A stretch of DNA of 64,000 bases from Liolophura sinensis (lineage: Eukaryota; Mollusca; Polyplacophora; Chitonida; Chitonidae), in contig NC_088300.1 in NCBI RefSeq assembly GCF_032854445.1, forward strand, positions 48,603,682-48,667,681, in the 5' to 3' direction. Below, one piece after another: positions 15,301 through 30,300 of this stretch (the first letter of the stretch is position 1; every line of letters starts with the position of its first letter). The notes beneath the pieces are model-generated. The model had not been told where the DNA came from and ran no database searches. It was given only the letters and a program-made list of their open reading frames with translations. The translations under genes were made by a program, and so were the position numbers.

Positions 15301-18300
15301 ACTGATCAGAGTTTTCATCAATACCCAATATCTGGTCAGTTTACCTTATCATTTATGGTATGGATTATTTGAATATATTTTCATCTGGAGAGCAGACATC
15401 ATTTACATTAGACAGTTTAGATAACTTACATGTGTTATTTTTTATTCATGTGTGACTATACACAAAATAACCACGTAAATACGTTCTGCAATTATGCTGT
15501 ATCAAAAAAACTTGGTCATACATGGCTGCTGATTATGTAAAATTAAAAGAGCGTGAGGGTGAATGTCAAAAATAGGGCGTCTCACAGGAACAAGTTCAGG
15601 ATGTGCACACTTCACTCCCAGTACACCAACAGGCTCTTACAAAACAGCCTTCCCTGCCCACGTCGACTGTCTTGTTACTACCAATAGCATTTAAGTAAAA
15701 TAAAGCACAAATTTACTTTTTTAATTAGATTTACCAGGCTACTATTATAAATGAAATCTTGAAAAACACAAGAAAGAACATAACAAGCTTATTACTAGCT
15801 ATACAAACAGAAAGCTTGACTGTTAACACATGAGACAAACAGCCACATATATAACTGTTACAACACTTTGGGGTAAGGCCATAATCATCTCCTCTGATTT
15901 GCTGTTGTTGCTGTTGATATACCTTTTTCAGATATAGTACCAAGAGATCAGGCTCAATATACATGTAAGTCACACTGATAACGTGACTCGCCCAGATAAT
16001 AAATACAGGCACTCGCATGTGTATGACAGTCCTACAAGGACACTGACCTCCAATTCTGAATGGCAGTCACAGAGCACAGCTGTACCTGAATGCAATGTCC
16101 GCTTGTTTGTTTACATGTACATAGTGCCTGAGGTTACAAATAGTTTACCTGGCCTGGTGAAGCACTAGGTCATAAACAGCAAACACAGAATACCCTTCTC
16201 ATATGCCAGTAGATTTGCCTCGAACTTAACATTTAAAGTCTGAATGATCATGTCCCAATAACTCCTATCCATTACTACATAGAAGCCAGATTCAGTGTCA
16301 AAGTCAGCTGTTCTATTTCCACTACTGCATAGAATCAAACAAAGTAAAACCAAGGATGTCAGGGGATGAAAAACAGCTCTTCTAAAGTTTATTACCTGAC
16401 AGACTGTAAAAAACCTTGATGTTGCAGTATGTGAAAAATTAGTGTAATGGAGGGCCAGCTTTCTATTTCCCCTTGTGTCACCCATGTTAAGTACCCCTAT
16501 TGTACAAGGGAGTGTCTCTGATGGAATTCAGCCTGAAACTCTGTGACCAAACTTTTAAACTTGTTGAGAATCAGAGAAATCAAACTTCAATTACCTTGAT
16601 TTACCCTGTAATGTGAGTAAAACCTGCACAAATCTGCATAATAATTAAACACACTCACCCTCAAATTTGTTTCCTTGCTTTGGTCATAATTCTCACATTT
16701 CTTAAATGTAACTATAAGAGACAAATATATTTGACTGGTGGTTATAATTATTTAGGTACATCCTTCCTGTCATGTGTTTCATGGTACAAGTGCTATATAC
16801 CAGTGTGTACCATGATGGAGGACATCAGTGTTCCAGCCTTTTCCATCCTACATGTACAGTGTATGTCTGTGGGTATGCAAGCAGAGTGTTTGTATTTGCC
16901 ATGTTAGCATGTGATCTGTCAGGCTCTACACTGTGCAGACACTGCAGCACACACACTCCTCCAAGGCCAGTGTGCAGTAATGGGATTTGCCTGAACCCGA
17001 CTGCCCTGCCCAAATGACAGCTTATCTTTGTGCAACAGGAACTGGTAATTCCCCCACTATCCTGATCGATAAGACGGTTCAATATCGGATGCGACATTGC
17101 AATTTCTAATTTACCTGATTGACAGTTTGGCTTACTCAATTCACCTAAAAACCGAGGCCCATGTTTAACACATTCCTTCACTGTTACAGCCTCACAGTGA
17201 GAACTGTCTATTTTCGCTGTTTCAGGTTTCCTCCCTCAGCTTTCCTTATCATAGTGTTACGGCAACACTATTTGCAACACACACTGTTACTCAGGTGGCA
17301 AATAACCTCTTCCTCATTATGTGTATGGACCATCCTTCAACGTACATAAAAACATTCCACTCCACTACACATGTATGGGACAGATCAGGATGCCCAATAA
17401 TAAGCAAAACCACTCCGTGCATTTGTACCCACAGTCATGTATATTTGGTTTGTTTACTTGAAATTAAGAGCATCTACATCAGGGTGGAGCTGTAGTTGTA
17501 TACATTTTAAGTGCACAGAGCCTCTCTGTGAAATAAATAATCTCAGTACTGTGACACATACATGTATATACCAGACTTCTCACTTGTTTCCAAATTGTAT
17601 GAGTTGTACTGTGAAAGACACACTTGATCCATAGGAAAAAGCCTTCCATGCCACCGATCTGAGACCCAAATGGGTGAGACTTATGGTGTAGGGGTGGGGA
17701 CTGATTCTCACCGAAGTTAGGCTCTTCCTGACAAAAGAGACAATCCATGCTCTAACAACAAGTCAGCATAATGGCAAGGAAATAGGATAGCTGCAGTGCA
17801 TTCCTCACACCCAGGCAAAGGTCAGGTGGCGATCATTGAGCATAATCCTGAACACAACACCCCCACACCGAAGCCTCACAGCCTGTATTGATTACATGTA
17901 CATGGTGGCCTCTGACCAATGCCTCCTTAGTTCATTAACAATTTAGGCAATGTGAACCTTTGTCCTTAACTGTGTTCGAGTTAAAAGTTTTTGTTCTGGC
18001 TAAATTAGAAAAAACCTGCATCCTTCTTTGAAAGCTCAGCATCCCAAATCTGCAGCAACATCCTCATCCACCCACTATTTCTATCCATTTCTTACTTAAT
18101 GTCAACACTTATGTATTTATGCATTAGTCTTTATTACCATGAGTGCATACATGTACAACGTAACATGTCCCTGCAACACTGTTTTCAAGGCTTACACATA
18201 CCACATAAACAAATTTAACTAAGAAATTTTTCACAATTAAACGTTATTTAAGATGGAACGACCTTGATAAAAGGTAAATGAATAAAAATAAATGTGTACA

Positions 18301-21300
18301 TGCACTCATGGCAATTAATTAGAAGACAGGTTATAGAACCGAAGCATATGTCTCCAAACTTTCACACGTTGGCCAGGTCGTATGGACCCAAAAAATGAGA
18401 CGACTAGACAATACACAGACAATAAATAAATTAAGATTGAAAAAATTTCTTAGGAATAGAGCTCAATGGACAAAATCAATTATCACTAGAGAATACAGTT
18501 TCAGTCCAATGTAAAACAGCCCACTTCTTGCCCTAAATGTTACCACAAATAATACAATAAATGCGTAGGATTTGTCATTTGACTTGTGTTGTCGTGTGTA
18601 GGCATGATATTTTCAACCACTGGATTTGATTCCACCAGCAGCTTATGCCATGTAATGATGATTCTTCTGAAGAGCACAGCAATAGATGTGTGTGGGTACA
18701 GGTTTCCACAATATGATCCTTAATAGCCTCAAACGAATATCAAGTGGCAAAGCATAGAAATTTCCATGTAATCTGGTTTATGATACATTAGGCGATCAGA
18801 GTACATGTATATCGGGAATTAGGGGTAGAAGGCTTAGCTATGGTCGGTTCATTGATTGATTGGTGGGCTATCATGGTTCCAAGTACAGTATGACCACTGG
18901 CCAGTTCTGGCTCATAGGCATGAAGAGAATCTGTTCAACTAAAGAGCTGTCTATTCACCATACACTATAACCACACAGTCAGAACATACACACGTTTGAC
19001 AAAGTGATTTGAATCTTTCCCCACTTGCAGAGGAAAACATAAATTACGCATCTGATTCATATGAAAAAAAACTGAAAGTGAAAGCTTCTAATAACAGTAG
19101 GTTTGGCCTATTTAAACAGCACAAAATCAGTATCTTCTTGGAAAGTCCTAGACACTGATATGTTTCACTTATTGTATACAGCACTCAGTATTTCACTCTG
19201 TTGGAAAGCAGGAATAAACCTCAGTCTTTCTTTATTATTTTTTCCAAGACATTGTTATACAGAATATGCAGGTTTTTCATATCCTTTCATTCATGTTAAA
19301 GAAACTAAGCTAGACCAATGTGTAGATTTGTTAACACTTCTCACTGGGAATCTGCTAGCCAACCCCCAGCTACACCCACAAAACACAAAAATCAATTGTT
19401 GGCTTCTTAAATTACTAAGGAAAGATACAAAAAAAAAAAAAAACAGTTACACAGATGAAACACACTAAATGGCAAATCTGAATGATTACGGTTGAGCGCC
19501 ACTTTGGCAATAGTGCAGCCATATTGTGGCAACTAAATGTTTAAGATTGTCAGCCTGGGTTAGCCCTACCCAGGATTTTCAAAACACCAAGACATGGGCC
19601 AATGGTGAAGGTCAAGACTTTGTTCTCGACTAAAAACCTGACACCATATGCTATAAGGTACAACAAGGAAGGTTTATACCAAGTGTGAAAGTCATCTGCT
19701 TGTTCACCAAGCCTTTAAAAGGTGGCAACCTACAAAACAGATCTGAATTTACCATGTAAGCTATAAAATAGATCCCTCTATGAACACTGTGGGAAAGCTC
19801 TTCTTGGAAAGATTTGGTGCAGAACCGCGATGTGTGATGAACATCTGTATATATGCATACAAGTAACCAGATACCCTGCTGTAACTGGACTGGTGCGTTA
19901 AGTATGCAAAGCAAAAAAAAAAAAAAAAAGCAGCCCAGAGAAGTTCTGGTCACTGGTTTTTCACACCTTCAGAGTGGTGTACATGAATACACTAGTCCCT
20001 GCTCGCAAGGTTCAGTCTCATTAGTTGTCCAAATACATGATGGCTAGCATTCACAAGGTCAAGAATTGAAGTGAGAATTGCGCGAATCCTGGGTGGTTAT
20101 ACAGAGTTCAATGACAGGCGTGGAAACTGTAGAGTGACAGTGTCGACTGTGTGGGATTCTGTATATGAATGTGGTGAGGTTGCACAGACTTAGAAGAATG
20201 GGCTGGGGGATAAAAGTGGCAAATAAATGTACATCTTGTCAGGAACCAACAGCTTCATTGCTTCCAGTAGATGGCCAATCTACTTACTTATTGGATTTGT
20301 GAACCATCACAGTCGCTGCCAGAAAGCGACAGACACCAGCGAAATGATGATTGATCTGCAAGCCGTCTGACACAACATCAAGATTAAACAAGACAGGTTA
20401 AATGTGGAGGCTTGGAGGTGGATTCTGCAGAGAATATCTGATATAAATGTAGCTCTTGGTTATACAGGATTGGTTTTATGCGCTTACTTGATCATGCTTG
20501 ACTGATGTGATCTATAAACATATGAACCGCAGTAATGCATGGGATACATTATAATGATGATTAAGTGCTGAAGGTGCTCCTCAACCTTATGCAATATGGC
20601 CATCAGACAAACCAAAGCTACATGCCCACAAATGAAAGTCTATCAAACACCTGCCATTGCTCTACAATAAGAACAAAATACTGTTTGCTCCATGGTAACC
20701 TCATTATTTAATACTTTGGCTACATAATACATATACATGCCCCTGTGGATAGTCAATCCCATTCTCCTTTGTGAATAGTACTGTGCATCATCATTAGTCA
20801 ATGGTTCACAGTCTTCTTTCCGATCAAGAGAGAATAAAGACAGCCCTATCTTTTTCTGTTCTGAACTTAAATTACTGGAAATTATGGCTTTGTTATGTCT
20901 CTAACAATGTGGAAAAAAGAGAAAACAAAACTCGTACGTATTTATACACTTCTAATTTAAATTTCAACATCCACCTCTGCTTATTGTGAAGTTGATGTAT
21001 TACGCAGAAATGGTCTTCAGTGCTGAAAATTGTGGGACACTGGCAACTAGGCACAGAAATGAAGCAAGCTGCCATGCCAAATGCACTAGTGTGAGCCGAG
21101 CCAAGCCAAATAAGTTTATACAAGTAGCAACAATATGTGCAGTTGATTCAGTTGAAGAGTACATCAGTACAACCGCTTTCTAAAGCAGTAGCAACTAGCA
21201 ACAATGAATGCATCAGAGGCAACCACATATATACAAGTAGACAGCTGAGGTAACTTAGTATGCAGCACATGTGCATGCTGTGCCAGAAAATCTGCCAATG

Positions 21301-24300
21301 CTGGTCTAATTTTGGGGCAGCCTAACTAACAATGAATGCTTCATCAAAATGCCAGTAGTTTCTCCGGACACAGATATCTACCATTGATTTTACAGTTCCC
21401 TGTCTCTTCCTGCTTGCTAGATATGATACAGAGTAGATATCACAGAATCTGTTTAGTAACACAGACTCACTCGACAGCAATCAATACCTGTAAATCAGTC
21501 ACCACGTGCATATATAGCCATCACACCATTAGGCTGAATCACCACCACTTATTTCACCTACGTGTACATTTAAATGGAAGTGTACAAAACATCTTTGCAC
21601 AAATGAAGTTGGGGGTTGTTTTCAAATCACAAGCCTTTCCAGCAAAAGAGTTCCTTCACAAAGTAAATGATCAAGTAGTAACTCTAGAGACATCAGGAAA
21701 TTATACCATGCCTTTTCACTTCAACTACACTGATCTTCCATGTGCATGTACATGCATCAATAAAGCGTGATTCTAATTTATAACATATCAACTATTATTT
21801 TGATGTACATGTGTTATCCTGACTGGCTATCCCTGCCACTCCAGAGACTTGAACCAAAGTTATGGCTGGATGAACTGAGCTGAACAATTATGTACCCACA
21901 AACACCACTGATTGAAGTGATTATAGCTCTAACATTTATTGCATAATGCATGGACATTGGAATTTAACTTCAAGTTTATGCAGGGTTTCACTATTAACAT
22001 GACATGGTGTGTAGAACTTTGGAATGTTATCTAATGGAGACAAATTTAATATCATAAACAAAGGCACACACACACACACACACATAAAAAACAGTACATA
22101 AATGTGTAAGATTGTTCCCTGAACTGGAAACTGCATATCTGACCACAGTGAGTTAACTGTTCAGTCTATATCTGCTGAAGTCCACACATGTGCAACTATT
22201 CTTGTCTTGACCCATTTCTGGCTGGAGATAGTCACATACCTACATGTACACACATCTCCTTACTAACTGTGGCCTTCTGCATGACATGCAGGTACTGCAT
22301 GTATAAGCAATTTCCATCTGGGTTAAGATTCCCACTGACCTCGTATGAGTAGGTTATCAAGTGCAAGGACCAAAAAACAAAACAAAAAAAAATGTGGAAA
22401 TTCTTACCATCAGAAATCTGCTTTACTATTACCATGTCAAATAAAAACAAAGCCAGATGTCCCTTTGTGATGTGACGTATTGGTTATATAGCACAGTGGG
22501 TAAATAACTGCATTTGAATGCGGATAGATGGATATACATGATAATGAAAATTATCATCAAAATAAGGCTTTAATTATCTGATATACCTTATAAATCCTCC
22601 GAAATAAACATTTCTGATCATAAAATTCATCGATTATGGATAATATTAATTACTGTATGTATTCGCCTATGTTAAAATGCATGAGTTTGCACCAATGTTA
22701 CAAAAGGCCATTACATATAAATGACACAAACATAAATCCCCACGATGTCGTAACATCACAACTCAAAAGCACCATATTAACACCTGACCTCTTAAATATA
22801 GTGATTCTCTTGTCAAAACAAAACACATCTTGACATATGTTTAGCTGTTCTCTAATTCACCAATGTACTATGAATAAAGAAACATACAGCTTCTCTTCAA
22901 AAATAACCAAATCCACAACATTTTCTTCCCTACTCCATGAACATGTGCCTTACTTCTGAGTTACCATGGTTCACTGACAGTACTTCACTCCAGCAAGAGA
23001 GGCACAGAACATCTTCTGTCCATGTAAATGTAGTTCTCAGGGCAGATTCAATACAGCCTGTGAAGACACACTGGCATACCAAATATAGGTCCCGTCAGAC
23101 TTGAAACACAAGGCTCCACCAAACATAAAACCTAACTACTACTGGAAGACTACTGTGACATAAACTGTCATATGTCTTAAGCAGAAGATATCTTGTTTGT
23201 CAAATATTCTAGCTTACCAAAAATTTGATATCTTCACTAGGATCCAGGCAAATGCAATCTGTGTTGAAATCATCAAGCAGTTCCATCACCATAGTTCAGT
23301 AGTGGTCAGTGAAGGGGTAGTTATGGTCACTCTGTTAACCAGTTAAAGGGCAGTGATATCTACAGACATGTGGAGTTTGTCAGACACATGCCAACTGGCT
23401 GTTCAGCTCAGGCCTACAATAGCCACTGTCTTCAACACTGCATGCACTTCCAGTCCCTACATTCAATGAATCAATCCTAACTGCATGCATACAAGTCACA
23501 TGAAGGTTTTGGAGGGTCTAAAGAGGGGTTGTCGGCTAGCAGCTGTGCAAGACAGGAACAGGTTTAGGCCAGAACAGGATGTATTTATGTGAATACAGGG
23601 TATGAGCAATGTCTGTGGCTTGAGGGTCCTGACCTACAGCGCCTGTGTATAAACCCAGTTCAGCAGTTCACTCCACTGACAAATACATGTATGTTGAGGA
23701 GGTCAAAGAAAAATACTCAACACCAAGACATGAAAACTGATATCTCTGCCAACATCTGTCTTGACTTGTGTGTCACTGTATTCATCTTCCTCTCCTTTGT
23801 TTTCACAAACACAAATGACAGTTTCTTTTATTTCAACATCATACGATAGTACAGCGTTATATGTACATGTGTACCCTATCAGGCCTCCTCACAATCAAGG
23901 TTGTCCTGATCAAGTGGATATTTTTGTTGCTCTGAAACCTTACATATTTTTTCCCCCTTTTTGCTCAAAGGAAAACAGACAGTGCTTAGTGAAGGCAAAG
24001 CTGTTATTTGTTTGTTTCTAAGGTGGAGGGCTTGTTTAATTTTGGCCTGAGCATTTGGGGACAGGGAAATTCTCCTGATTCTGCAGCCCGTTAAGCACAT
24101 AGTGTAAAGTCTGCCTGCGCCGCTGCCAAACAATTTTACAGGAAACCCTACTGGGTCGACAAAGGCGCTGGATAACTTTCATATGTTACCACATGCAATA
24201 CAGCCTGGCTATTAGTGCGAGGAATAGTTGAAATTCTTGTCAGTGGCAGTGGCCAGCCAGAGCAGGCTGACAGTGCAGGAGAGCATATGTCCAGCAGGTC

Positions 24301-27300
24301 TCATGCTCAGCCATGACTCGCTAGCATGACCAGTCTCCCTACCGCCTGGTCAACATCTAGTTCCTATACTACCTCAGAAGTTGAAACCCTGGAGACTTCA
24401 ATTTTTAATCAGCTCCGTGCTTAGCTTAAAAAATGTCTCTCCCTCTTGTTGACAAAATCCTAATTCCATAAAATATGCATGCCAATGCAGGAAATCCACA
24501 AATAACCATGACTGTTACATAATCGTGCCTGGCATCCAGGCTAGGAGATTTTGTGGTATGGAACTGCTGTGCTAAGCACCTGAATTACTTACAATCACAT
24601 CTACACAACAGATCAGCAGAGTCTTTATCTGCCTACATGTACCACTATTATGTTGGTGTGCTTTACAGATCTGTACTGACCATCAACACACTTCCATCCC
24701 GCTTACTAGAGATGTGTTACATACTATATGTAGCACATACACATCACACTAAGTATTATCATCTGAAAACAAACACCTAATGAACAAAATTATTTAGGTA
24801 AAAAAAAAACCAACAAAGGTCTTTGCAAATACAACCGAGTAGGACAGACAAATGGAGAAATTATTGAAAGTCTCAAATTGAAAACCAGGGATGTGCAAAA
24901 CACAGGAAGTGTTCAAAAGGCATAAGGTCTCATTTAATTGTTGACTACTGGTTATATGTTTTGGACTGTTCTAATCCTTTCCAAACATCAACACATGTAC
25001 GCCACAGGAGCAGTGGGTCAGAGCATGATAGTAGTTGAGTTAGTATGTGTAAACATGTTAGGAAGAGAAATGTCATCAGGCAATGCATCAGATATACCAG
25101 GACTGAGGGCAAGCTAACTCGTATTTTAGTCCTGCATGTACCACAAAGTGTCAATATATGGAGATTACTATCACTGCAAAATCCTCCTTATGCCTTCCCT
25201 TGAACAACCCCCAACATGATGTACGCTGAGCTGCCCCCACCCACCCATCCCTCTTTACCTCCTGTGTAGGGGCCCCAGGGCCAGGCTATCCAATGACTCA
25301 TCACATTGAATAAGGCTCCTGTCAGGCACATATTACTCAATACTCCTCCCTATTCTGAAACATTCTGCCTTCAACACTTCTCTGGCTTCCCTTGTAATAC
25401 AATGCCTGACATCATGAAACCTCAAAATCTATTGCTCTCTTGGTAAAATGAAGCGAGCCTCAGCGAGTCCACTTCCAGTTCCCATCCCATCTCCCTTTTT
25501 CACCCACACACAGATCCATAGACAAAGAATAATAAATGTAACCAGTTCAATAAAATATACACTAAATATCATGTACGTGTACACATGCCAGGAAAATACA
25601 CCTCTTGACATTTCTGCACATTGCCACTGAATTGCTCTAGGATTAAATGGTCTTCTGCACCAGCTTCATGTATACATTATTCACAAGATGATACTAAAAG
25701 GGAGAATGCTGTCATGCTGTAAATGTGACCATTCACTGGTGGAGGAAGATTGATGGATGACTTATTGATCAAGTTTTTGATCAAGGCTCCATTAGCCTAG
25801 AAGGAGGAGTGTGGTTGAAGGAAAAATGCCAGGTGTAACACCATAAGATCACATGTGAAAGATAAAGATACTCCATGATATAAATAATAGGTGGAGTGGC
25901 AAGGAAAAGTTGGGCAGAAGTAAGCAGGCTTAGCAGTGAAAGGCCAGTAAAAGAAGTTTACACAGGAGTTCATATCTTCCAAAGATTACTTAATACACAA
26001 GAAATTCAGAAACAAGTTCAGGCAACAAACATTATCTGAATTCATTTGACCAAGTCATTGTGAAGGGAAAAGAAACTTGATGTCACTTTCACAAAGCTTT
26101 GTAAGTTATATTTCTCATGTTTTTGTTTTTTTTCATAAACCACATTGTCCATAGGTTTAAAGGTGACAAATTTACAAGGCAAATTATGACAAACATGACT
26201 CACAAAGTTATGTGAAGGTGAGCATACCATGATGCTAACAGTAGTGTATGTACATGTGGACTATGTGAGAAGCAAAACTGCTTTATACCAAAGCTGCACA
26301 ACTGATTTACTCTGTTAATTTTTTATTGGTGTAAAACTTTTTAAAACTACACTTCCACAATGTTGTCATTTGTATCACATTGGTCAGATTTCTGGTGCCC
26401 TCATCTGTCAAGCCACAACCCAGTTTTTAACCCTTTAAGCAGCTTAGACATCTACTGCAAGTGAGTCACAAGAGCTTCAGGGGGTACATGTGAATGTAAG
26501 TGAATGAAATACAATTTAAGTTACATCAAAGAGAAAATAAATATTTTTAGGGATATGATAAATTATTGACACATTCTTGATTGCTCTTATTACAACAAAA
26601 AAGACAGCAAGCAATTAGTTTTCCTGACACACAATACTGCTTCTCTCTTTACTCTAAGGCTGAATTTATCTTTTTGAATTTATAGGAGTACTACAGGTAG
26701 TAATCGCTGACATGGGGCAGTCTTTCAGTATACCAATCACTATTTACACTATACAAAGCATACAACTGCAGAATCTGCATACCAAGGGACACAACTCTGC
26801 CAAGGTGAGATCCAATGAGTGCATGTACAACACACAAACACTGCTGAAAATCAGCAAACACACAGAATACAGGGAGGATTGAGGCAGCAATACAGTTTAG
26901 CATAATGCAAATGGTTGTCAATAACTGTGATATGGCTGAAGCTCATCCAATGACAAAATTTCTTTAATAAAATCTTCATGCACAGTGTTCGTAACCTACA
27001 TTGTAAGATTTAATCCAAGATATATATGTCTTTGTTGTTTACATTTGGTATGTTCATAAATTTTGGTATAGCTGGTACATGACTTGTATACAGTTGTAGA
27101 GTTGAACCCCTGTAAACTCAGCCTGACTGTAACACTACTAGGCCAACAAGCCTCCAAGGTGTGTGAAACATATCAATCCTACAGCCTCATTTGCATATAT
27201 TTTCATTTAAAATAAAATGATATTTTAATTGATTGTTGAATCTCACATCATTTTTTAAAAACTTGCCAATTATATCTTGCTAAAATTTACACAGCTTAGA

Positions 27301-30300
27301 ACTACTTGTCATGGTAATCATTATTAATTTGTCAGTTTTTGCCTTAATGCACATTCAAGAGACAAAAGCAATACAGAATACTTGTGTTATGCAAAACAAA
27401 TTACATCATAACATATTTATGAAAATTTTTTTGATTGGTGTTTTACGCCATATTCAAGAATATTTCACTTAAACGGCCTTGGCCAGCATTATCATTTTAG
27501 AAAAATGAATATTTCACTTACAGGTGAGGTGATGTCTTCATTGTTCACTTGAATAACAATTTACCCAAGAAAAAAGAAATTTCGAACTTCTAAGTCGTAT
27601 ATAATGTTGCAAAAGGAAGAGGACATTCCAGTTTGAGTTGGTATTTCTTGAAAATACAGTTACAGGTATATAATTATGAATGAAAAAGAAAAGTTCAGCT
27701 CTTCACAAAATATTATGATAATAATATGTCAGTCAGTTTCCACCCAGCTGGCTGATAAATCAAGACTAAAACTTGTCTGTGTTATTGATAAACTTTACGA
27801 TTTACGAAAGAAACTGAGCATTAATAGTTATGGCTCATTTACATAGAACATCTCCTAGTTTTCTTTAAATAGTGTATTCCAAACCAAATAGTAATTTCTG
27901 CTGAAAAGGGATTCATGTTGTACATGTACACTGTTCAGTGGGAAATGTCTGATTGTTTTGATTTTTTTTTTTTTTGCACCAAACTTAAACAACAGAAACA
28001 AACTCCATCATTACAATGCCACAGCGTGCTGGCACACATTTTCTGACCACCAACTTCAAAAAGGTAACATTTCTCTTCACACTACTCATACCTTAGTAAA
28101 CATATTGGAATACAAGAACACAAACACATCTGACAATGTTTCCTTATTTAATATTTTATTAAACATTACACCAAACGTTACCATAATTATGCAGACAAAC
28201 AGAATTCAATTCATAGGACAAAATCTGAAAGGGAGACAACTGTGTTATAATGCCTACAATGTGACTGCCTAACTATACATGTATGTATACCACTAACTTG
28301 ATTGCATCAAGATTGTTTTGGAAGAAGAAGTTCGGCAAAAATGATTTGAGCTTGCCTTATTCAATGTAAACAAGTAATTAGACTGGCAATGTAACAATTC
28401 ACATACAGTCCATTCCTAATTTAACTGTTTCACTTTCAGATCATATTGTTCAATATTCTTTTCTATACTAATGAAATAAACTGGATTATTTTCTGTAGTC
28501 TTTAGGTGCTATAAACATAAAAGTACATGCATATCAACCAATAACTTTTGTCTTGCCACTAAACAAATCAAATAAACACTTGTTACTGAGCTTAAAGTAT
28601 ATGTCTGCCATACTCACTTGACATTCTCATCTCATAATTTTTGTTGGAAAAAATATGCTGAGCGATGCAAAAAACATGAGAGAATAAGACAAGTTTAAAA
28701 AATTCATAGATGACGTTAAGTGCTGTGAAATTACTTTGTAAACTGGTGGCATGATAGCTGCATTGTGGAGTCAGCATCAGGCAAGTAGATCTTGTTTTTT
28801 CGTTGCCTATTAAGTGTGACTTGTGCGAGCAAAAAAGGAATCTATAATCAGAATTGCACATGTTGATAATCCTTTGCATGCTTGAATATTTTGACTGTGC
28901 TCATAAAATATTTGTGTAAAATCGTGAATTTTCATGCACTTTGGCGATGCACAGCTTTCAGATGTAATCTGAACGAGGCGTGTGCCCAGTGCGCTGCTCT
29001 TGGTTTCTCACACAGATGTTGTTATGCAATTGTACCACAGGTGTGTTGAGAGTAGAATTATCCGTGCACTACCAAATAAGCTAAGTAGGAGCTGGTAGCC
29101 ATACTGTTTATGTCACTTTCATGCCAAGAAAGAGGAGACAATGGAGCATATCTTGATTAACTATGAAGAATATCCATGGCTGTGTGAAATTGGGCTGGAA
29201 TGCGAAGGTAAATTTTTTTTTAGATGATTTGCTCTGCTCAGGTATGTCGCTTTGTCGCTGAAGTTCATTGTAAAAAGCAGAATCCTCAATGGATTGACAC
29301 CACTCTGTCACCTGATAGCAACCTAGTCTTTACAACGGCCTGAAGGAACTATCCTTTAGCACTGCTATAAATCTACAGTGCAAGAATGAGATGGGAGTTT
29401 GGTTGAAACTACTCAAATAAATTTTCATTGAAAAGACTTACCTTAAGACTTTAAAAGCATCTAACAGTTCATACTTCTATTTTACTCTTGAATAAAGTCT
29501 CAAAACAACATTGTTGTCCACCTCGACATGCCGAGCTGTTGTATAGCCTGGAATACTCAATTCAGGTTGTGATATCAGTTTCTCAATAGGACTGCGATGT
29601 CACTTCTCCACATGACTGATGTACTAAGAAGTCAATCAGCTAGACATGTTCTCACATGGTAGGAAGCTGAAAAACCAACCTTATTTTCGTGTTCGACTGA
29701 GATTTTCTGAGGAATTAACCGATAACAGTCAATATCAATGGTTGCAATATGTACATAAATGTATCCGGTGCATCAGGTAAAATACAGACACAATGTGATA
29801 ATCAGGTGGACACATCATCCTGGTTTCCGCATATCAGTAAATATATAAATATAAAATACAGATATGCACGTTTTCTCCATAACCACAGCTTTTTTTGTGG
29901 GACGTATAGTCAGACACTTTTGCTTTAATAAAAAAAAACATTACTTGGAAAAAAATTATGCAGCTGTTGTCTTGTAGACGATCAACACACCTTAACCTGT
30001 AGGTAACAAATTATCATGTTCCACATGTACCACACTTGGGGCACATGCTAGCAAATCACCATTAATATCTCTGAGGTAACATTTACAGCACTGCAAAACA
30101 TAACCATACTTTCTAGCGATATTTTTTTGCTTCTTTGTGAAAATGAGGCTGTAGCAGTACCCCAGACTGACCTGTTTTTGGAGGACCAGATGGGTCAGTA
30201 TAATTTCATGTTACAAGCTAGGGTCTTTGTACAGTATCTTCGCCCCTGGGTAAAGGACAGGATTTGTGAAGACTAGGTTCATGCGTTTCTTTGTTGCTGA

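Noticed and set aside
21336-21770. 144-codon plus-strand open frame
   Set aside because: The longest open frame in the first intron, but its translation has no domain or repeat, and nothing in the context supports a gene inside the intron.
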